Shown here one piece after another: positions 6,232 through 9,609 of a stretch of DNA of 9,609 nt. The position numbers and the translations under genes are program-made. The notes beneath the pieces were generated by a model that saw only the letters and a list, made by a program, of their open reading frames with translations, was not told where the DNA came from and made no database searches. Each line of letters starts with the position of its first letter. Within the stretch, counting starts at the first letter, position 1. Origin of the DNA: Sphingomonadaceae bacterium. Lineage in GTDB: Bacteria; Pseudomonadota; Alphaproteobacteria; Sphingomonadales; Sphingomonadaceae. The stretch spans positions 1-9,609 of the forward strand of contig JAFARM010000182.1 in the NCBI GenBank assembly GCA_019245455.1. Direction: 5' to 3'.

Positions 6232-6259
6232 ATTATCCTCCGTTCATATCACGCCGCAA
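6232..6259 (-). promoter_or_regulatory. Candidate sigma70-type promoter of the cold-shock operon
   Basis: On the minus strand TTGCGG (6254-6259) and GATAAT (6232-6237) are 16 bp apart; the -10 matches the TATAAT consensus at five of six bases. Initiation would fall near 6225 and leave a leader of only about 15 nt before the GTG. The -35 box lies inside an inverted repeat. An alternative reading of the same bases is the ribosome-binding site GGAGG just before an ATG (6231-6233) that opens a 16-codon reading frame out of frame with the cold-shock gene. Confidence 0.3.
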
Positions 6260-6284
6260 CGATTGGGGGAATGGATGTTGCGGC
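6253..6284. repeat. 8-bp perfect inverted repeat (possible operator or leader hairpin)
   Basis: GCCGCAAC (6253-6260) and GTTGCGGC (6277-6284) are exact reverse complements with a 16-nt spacer. The arms are 24 bp apart centre to centre, slightly more than two helical turns, as for a dimeric regulator's half-sites. The left arm overlaps the candidate -35 box. The right arm is shared with a second inverted repeat at 6280-6308, so as RNA the two hairpins would exclude each other. Confidence 0.45.
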
Positions 6285-6308
6285 ACGTTAATGAATCATC
6301 TGTGCCGC
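6280..6308. repeat. 7-bp perfect inverted repeat overlapping the previous one
   Basis: GCGGCAC (6280-6286) and GTGCCGC (6302-6308) are exact reverse complements with a 15-nt A/T-rich spacer (GTTAATGAATCATCT). Its left arm overlaps the right arm of the 6253-6284 repeat by five bases. At this length, chance cannot be excluded for this repeat alone. Confidence 0.35.
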
Positions 6309-6365
6309 CGGGTCGCCGTGACGTGCTAGGATCGATTGACCGGAGTGGAACGAGGCGATGCGGAC

Positions 6366-7055
6366 GTGGAGCTGACTGGAGAGAGCCTGATTGCCGCGCC
6401 GCGCTCGGCGGTCTGGGCGGCGCTGAACGACCCCGACGTCCTCGCGCGCTGTATCGATGGGATCGAGACGCTGACCCGCGCGACCGGTGCCGACGATCAC
6501 GTGCGCTTTGAAGGTCGCATGAACGCAAGGGTCGGCCCGGTGCGAGCGAGCTTTGCCGGGGGCGTAACGCTCACGGAAGTCGATGCTCCGAACCGCTATG
6601 TGCTGATCGGCGAGGGAAAGGGCGGCGTCGCTGGCTTCGCCAAAGGCACGGCGACCGTGACCCTGGTCGACATCGAAATCGACGGGCGGCCAGGCACACG
6701 CCTTGGCTATACCGTCGTCTCGACTGTCGGCGGCAAACTGGCGCAGCTCGGTGCCCGGCTGATCGAGGGCACGGCACGCGGCTATGCCGAAGCCTTTTTC
6801 GCGCGGCTCCGGGCAGAGGTCGAGGTGCCAGAAAAATCGATGCCGGAAAGGGCGTTACCGCCAGCGGCTGCTGACGGTCTGCCTACAGGCGAACCTGTCA
6901 AAGAAGACCATAGTCTGCCGGCGACAGCCGACGTGCCGGCCGATGACGACGTCGCGCGCCGCGGCGGCAGTCAAGCGTCCGGGCTGGCGCCGCTCGCCTG
7001 GGCGGGTGCGCTGATTGCCATCGTCCTTGGTATTCTCCTGTGGCAGCTGGCATGA
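6366..7055 (+). CDS. coxG: CoxG-type SRPBCC protein with C-terminal membrane anchor, 229 aa
   Basis: CoxG proteins serve molybdenum CO dehydrogenase and related xanthine oxidase-family enzymes, helping to recruit them to the membrane; the SRPBCC fold forms a hydrophobic ligand pocket. Residues 1-150 are the CoxG domain: MELTGESLIAAPRSAVWAAL (1-20), DVLARCIDGIETL (24-36), IGEGKGGVAGFAKGTATVTL (81-100), and VGGKLAQLGARLIEGTARG (121-139). A Pro/Ala/acid-rich linker (about 152-205) leads to one transmembrane helix (GLAPLAWAGALIAIVLGILL, 206-225), which tethers the domain on the cytoplasmic side. I start at the GTG at 6366 because the protein then begins with the family-typical M-E-L-T-G; GAGG lies 10 nt upstream. 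A TTG at 6336 would add ten unconserved residues. The stop overlaps the next start as ATGA. Which enzyme it serves is unknown, since no catalytic subunit is adjacent. Confidence 0.9.
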   Translation: MELTGESLIAAPRSAVWAALNDPDVLARCIDGIETLTRATGADDHVRFEGRMNARVGPVRASFAGGVTLTEVDAPNRYVLIGEGKGGVAGFAKGTATVTLVDIEIDGRPGTRLGYTVVSTVGGKLAQLGARLIEGTARGYAEAFFARLRAEVEVPEKSMPERALPPAAADGLPTGEPVKEDHSLPATADVPADDDVARRGGSQASGLAPLAWAGALIAIVLGILLWQLA

Positions 7056-7978
7056 CCATCGTCCCGGCAGACGATGCGATCGATGCCGCACGGGCTTGGC
7101 GGGCCGCCGGGCACGGCGTGGCTCTGGCGACCGTCGTCCAAACGTGGGGGTCGGCCCCGCGCCGCGTCGGAAGCCAGCTTGCGGTGCGCGACGACGGCGT
7201 GTTCGCCGGCTCGGTCAGCGGAGGCTGTGTCGAAGGCGACGTCATCACCGAAGCGCTCGATCTGATGGGCGCTGGCGGCCACCGCCGCCTCGACTATGGC
7301 GTCGCGGACGCCACCGCGTGGAACGTCGGGCTCGCCTGCGGGGGGCGCATCGCCATCGTCCTCCAGGCGATCGACGATCGGTGGTTCCCACCGGCACTGC
7401 TCGACCGCCTGGCCGACGCACGCCTCACCGGCGAAAGCCTTACCCTGTCGACCGACTTTCAAAGCGGGCTGACGACAGAGGGCCACATCGGCGACTTCGT
7501 CCATCGCTATCCGCCGCCGCTGCGGCTGGCGATCGTCGGCGCGGTCCACATTGCGCAAGCCCTCGTGCCGATGGCGCGGCTGATCGGCTATGCGCCGCTA
7601 ATCGTCGATCCGCGGGGCCTGTTCGGCGGCGGAGCACGGTTCGCCGGTGTCGATATCGACGTCGACTGGCCGGACGACGCGCTGGCCCGCTGGCGCCCGA
7701 ACGCGGCGAGCGCGGTCGTCGCGCTGACGCACGACCCGAAACTCGATGATGTGGCCTTGGCCGCAGCGCTGCGCTCCGACGCCTTCTATATCGCCGCGTT
7801 GGGATCGCGGAAGAACCACGCCGCACGGCGCGGGCGGCTGGCGGACTTGGGATTCGCGCCGGCCGATCTCGACCGCATCCACGGCCCTGCCGGGCTCGAC
7901 ATCGGTGCCGAAAATCCCGCTGAGATCGCGCTCGCGATCGTGGCACAGATGACGGCGGCGTGGCGCGGAAAGCTGTAG
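7052..7978 (+). CDS. XdhC/CoxI family molybdoenzyme maturation protein, 308 aa
   Basis: A maturation factor of the XdhC/CoxI family, which binds molybdenum cofactor and supports its sulfuration and insertion into xanthine dehydrogenase/CO dehydrogenase-type enzymes in the cytoplasm. The N-terminal XdhC/CoxI domain includes TWGSAPRRVGSQLAV (31-45) and the hallmark GSVSGGCVEGDV (53-64) with conserved Cys59. The C-terminal Rossmann-type domain includes LAIVGAVHIAQAL (159-171), VDPRGLF (185-191), the ALGSRKNHAARRGRL block (249-263), and GLDIGAENPAEIALAIVAQM (281-300). The ATG at 7052 overlaps the coxG stop (ATGA); a GTG at 7040 in the same frame is less likely. The segment joining the domains looks compact. 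It is followed after 1 nt by the MocA fusion gene, so cofactor making and cofactor loading are encoded together. It could equally be called XdhC, CoxI or PaoD-like, so no symbol is given. Confidence 0.92.
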   Translation: MTIVPADDAIDAARAWRAAGHGVALATVVQTWGSAPRRVGSQLAVRDDGVFAGSVSGGCVEGDVITEALDLMGAGGHRRLDYGVADATAWNVGLACGGRIAIVLQAIDDRWFPPALLDRLADARLTGESLTLSTDFQSGLTTEGHIGDFVHRYPPPLRLAIVGAVHIAQALVPMARLIGYAPLIVDPRGLFGGGARFAGVDIDVDWPDDALARWRPNAASAVVALTHDPKLDDVALAAALRSDAFYIAALGSRKNHAARRGRLADLGFAPADLDRIHGPAGLDIGAENPAEIALAIVAQMTAAWRGKL

Positions 7979-7979
7979 C

Positions 7980-9554
7980 GTGATCTTCGGCGAGGTTCCG
8001 ATCGCCGAGGCCGCCGGTACCATCCTTGCCCATTCGGTGCTGGTCGCCGGGCGACGATGGGCCAAGGGCAGGTCGCTTACGGCGCATGATGTCGCCGTGG
8101 CGCACAGCGTCGGGATCGCGACGCTTACTGTGGCGCGCTTCGAAGCCGACGATGTCGGCGAGGACGCCGCCGCAGCGGCGTTGGCTGCACGGCTCGCCGG
8201 CACGGGCATCGAGGCCCTGGCTCCCGCGCACGGACGCGTTAACCTCGTTGCGCAGGCGGCCGGACTGATCCGTGTCGAGAAAGGCAGCGTCGACGCGATC
8301 AACGCCCAGGACGAGCGGCTGACGCTCGGCACGCTTCGCCACCTGACGCGCGTTGCCGCGGGCGAGATCGTGGCAACGGTGAAGGTCATTCCCTTCGCCG
8401 TGCCACAAGCGGTGCTCGCCGCGGCAGCGGCGACAGCGGTGCCGCTGACGATCGCGTCATTCCGGCAGTTTCACTTCGTTCTCGTCCAGTCGGTGCTGCC
8501 CGGCACACCCGCAAAGCTACTCGCGCGAACCGAAGCGGTGACGCGGGCTCGTATCGAGCGGCTGGGCAGCAGCCTTGATCCTCCCATCACCTGCGATCAT
8601 GCGATCGAGGCCGTTGCCCAGGTGATGCGAACCGCGCCCGACGACGCCGTTCTTCTCATCGCCGGCGCGTCAGCCACGGCGGATCGGCGCGACATCATCC
8701 CGGCGGCGATCATCGCGGCGGGCGGCCGAGTCGAGCGGCTGGGAATGCCGGTCGATCCAGGTAACCTGCTCTGCCTCGGCGAGCTCGGCGGACGTCCGGT
8801 GATCGGCCTTCCCGGCTGCGCCCGCAGCCCGAAGCGCAACGGCTTCGACTGGGTGCTGGAGCGGATCATCGCCGGGGTCGCCGTGACCAGCGCCGACATC
8901 GCCGCCATGGGCAGCGGCGGCCTGCTGCCGGATACCGACCGGCCGCAGCCACGCCGACCCCAGGGTGTCGGTGTCGTGGTCCTCGCCGCCGGCCGCTCGA
9001 GCCGAATGGGCGTGGAGCACAAGCTTCTCGCCGATTTGAACGGCGCTCCGGTCATTGCCCGCACGCTTGACGCCATCGCCGCCGCCGAACTGCCGGTGCC
9101 CGTCGTCGTGGTCGGCCATCGCGCCGAGGCCGTGCAGGCGGCCTTAAGCGGCCGGTCCGCGCACGTCGTCGTTGCGACCGATTATGCCGAAGGGCTCAGC
9201 CGCAGCCTGGCGACAGGGCTCGCCGCCGCACCCGCGAGCTGGCAGTCGCTCCTGGTCGTCCTGGGGGATATGCCGCTGGTTTCGCCGGCAACGCTCGCCG
9301 CGCTCGCCGCGGCCGCGGCGGACGCCGATGCCGTCATCGTCCCGGTCCACCATGGGCGGCGGGGCAACCCCATCGCGTGGGGTCGCGCCCATTGGCCGCG
9401 GCTGATGGCGCTGACCGGCGATCGCGGTGCCCGCGCCCTGCTCGATGCGGTGGATGTCGAGGAACTACCGGTCGACGATCCCGGCATCCTTGCCGACATC
9501 GACACGCCTGCGGCGCTGGCGGCCGTCAGGGCAATGTCGCCAGCCAGTCGATGA
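7980..9554 (+). CDS. Fusion of molybdopterin-binding domain and MocA-like nucleotidyltransferase, 524 aa
   Basis: Probably converts molybdenum cofactor to its dinucleotide, most likely the cytosine form (MCD) used by xanthine oxidase/CO dehydrogenase-family enzymes. The N-terminal half (about 1-325) resembles MoeA/CinA-type molybdopterin-binding proteins: FGEVPIAEAAGTILAHSV (3-20), VKVIPFAVP (134-142), LLIAGASATADRRDIIPAAI (225-244), MPVDPGNLL (256-264), IGLPGCARSPKRNGFDWVL (275-293). A Pro/Arg-rich linker (RPQPRRPQG, 321-329) joins it to the NTP-transferase half: VLAAGRSSRMG (334-344), Lys348, DYAEGLSRSLATGL (401-414), LGDMPLV (428-434), RRGNPIAW (460-467) and DIDTPAAL (507-514). The AAG (not GGxS) loop and GLSRSL stretch favour MocA over MobA; nucleotide choice is inferred. 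The GTG start lies 1 nt after the xdhC-like stop. The last 29 bp overlap the convergent gene. Confidence 0.93.
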   Translation: MIFGEVPIAEAAGTILAHSVLVAGRRWAKGRSLTAHDVAVAHSVGIATLTVARFEADDVGEDAAAAALAARLAGTGIEALAPAHGRVNLVAQAAGLIRVEKGSVDAINAQDERLTLGTLRHLTRVAAGEIVATVKVIPFAVPQAVLAAAAATAVPLTIASFRQFHFVLVQSVLPGTPAKLLARTEAVTRARIERLGSSLDPPITCDHAIEAVAQVMRTAPDDAVLLIAGASATADRRDIIPAAIIAAGGRVERLGMPVDPGNLLCLGELGGRPVIGLPGCARSPKRNGFDWVLERIIAGVAVTSADIAAMGSGGLLPDTDRPQPRRPQGVGVVVLAAGRSSRMGVEHKLLADLNGAPVIARTLDAIAAAELPVPVVVVGHRAEAVQAALSGRSAHVVVATDYAEGLSRSLATGLAAAPASWQSLLVVLGDMPLVSPATLAALAAAAADADAVIVPVHHGRRGNPIAWGRAHWPRLMALTGDRGARALLDAVDVEELPVDDPGILADIDTPAALAAVRAMSPASR

Positions 9555-9609
9555 TCGCCGTCGACAAGGCGATGCGGCGGTCGGACCAGCTGTGGTCGGT
9601 GGCGAAGTG
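9526..9609 (-). CDS. C-terminal end of an alpha/beta-hydrolase-like protein (27 codons, 5' part outside the window)
   Basis: On the minus strand, entering from the right edge, the frame reads HFATDHSWSDRRIALSTAII, then DWLATLP and a TGA stop at 9526-9528. The pattern T-D-H-S-W/F-S-D-x-R-I-A-L followed by an amphipathic helix is typical of the last segment of alpha/beta hydrolases of the dienelactone-hydrolase/S9-peptidase-like type, where this histidine is the catalytic base. Only this short tail is visible, so the assignment rests on one motif. It is convergent with, and overlaps by 29 bp, the MocA fusion gene, and no terminator separates them. Confidence 0.6.
   Translation of the reverse strand, partial: HFATDHSWSDRRIALSTAIIDWLATLP

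Larger units (their letters stand above)
6217..6270. repeat. 9-bp perfect inverted repeat spanning the cold-shock gene's ribosome-binding site
   Basis: TCCCCCAAT (6217-6225) and ATTGGGGGA (6262-6270) are exact reverse complements separated by 36 nt. One bulged base allows two more pairs (to 6215 and 6273). The right-hand arm also lies inside the spacer of the inverted repeat at 6253-6284, so the two structures interlock. Confidence 0.5.

Noticed and set aside
6358..6365. ATG at 6358 as the coxG start
   Set aside because: It is out of frame with the CoxG protein; the GTG at 6366 gives the family-typical N-terminus.
7440..8408. Long minus-strand frames opposite the XdhC-like and MocA fusion genes
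   Set aside because: No recognisable motifs; they are shadows of two well-supported plus-strand genes.
9551..9609. ATG at 9551 overlapping the MocA fusion stop as ATGA, a possible next plus-strand gene
   Set aside because: The 19 codons read as nothing recognisable, whereas the minus strand over the same bases gives a typical alpha/beta-hydrolase C-terminus with a proper stop.

Overview
This is a very GC-rich window that looks like chromosomal DNA of an alphaproteobacterium, most likely one of the Sphingomonadales. The clues are the run cold-shock protein / DUF192 / NDUFA12-type complex I subunit / MlaD / DUF2155 convergent with aat, the alphaproteobacteria-specific families DUF2155 and NDUFA12, and the fused molybdopterin-binding/MocA protein. 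The assignment rests on recalled family patterns, not on a search. I see no mobile element, CRISPR array, rRNA or tRNA.

Left part (1-3821): the 3' end of an exported cyclophilin-type prolyl isomerase (+) meets tail to tail a secreted alpha/beta hydrolase (-). Across a 121-bp divergent gap, a Tat-exported amidase-signature enzyme (+) is coupled by a GTGA overlap to aat, the leucyl/phenylalanyl-tRNA-protein transferase of the N-degron pathway.

Middle part (3662-6210, all -): a tightly packed run reads from right to left. It comprises a two-domain cold-shock protein, a periplasmic DUF192 protein, an NDUFA12-like complex I accessory subunit, an MlaD-like MCE lipid-transport subunit, and an exported DUF2155 protein. 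The genes overlap or lie within about 50 bp of each other. The last gene runs 160 bp antisense into the 3' end of aat.

Right part (6366-9554, +): a three-gene run starts divergently from the cold-shock gene. It encodes CoxG (SRPBCC, C-terminally membrane-anchored), an XdhC/CoxI-type maturation factor, and a fusion of a molybdopterin-binding domain with a MocA-like nucleotidyltransferase. Together they look like the cofactor-maturation and membrane-delivery set for a xanthine oxidase/CO dehydrogenase-family enzyme, but no catalytic subunit lies in the window. The right edge holds the last 27 codons of another alpha/beta hydrolase-like gene (-), which overlaps the MocA fusion.

The most curious non-coding stretch is the 155-bp divergent gap at 6211-6365. 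It has three interlocking inverted repeats, one of which pairs the cold-shock gene's Shine-Dalgarno sequence with an upstream C-run.
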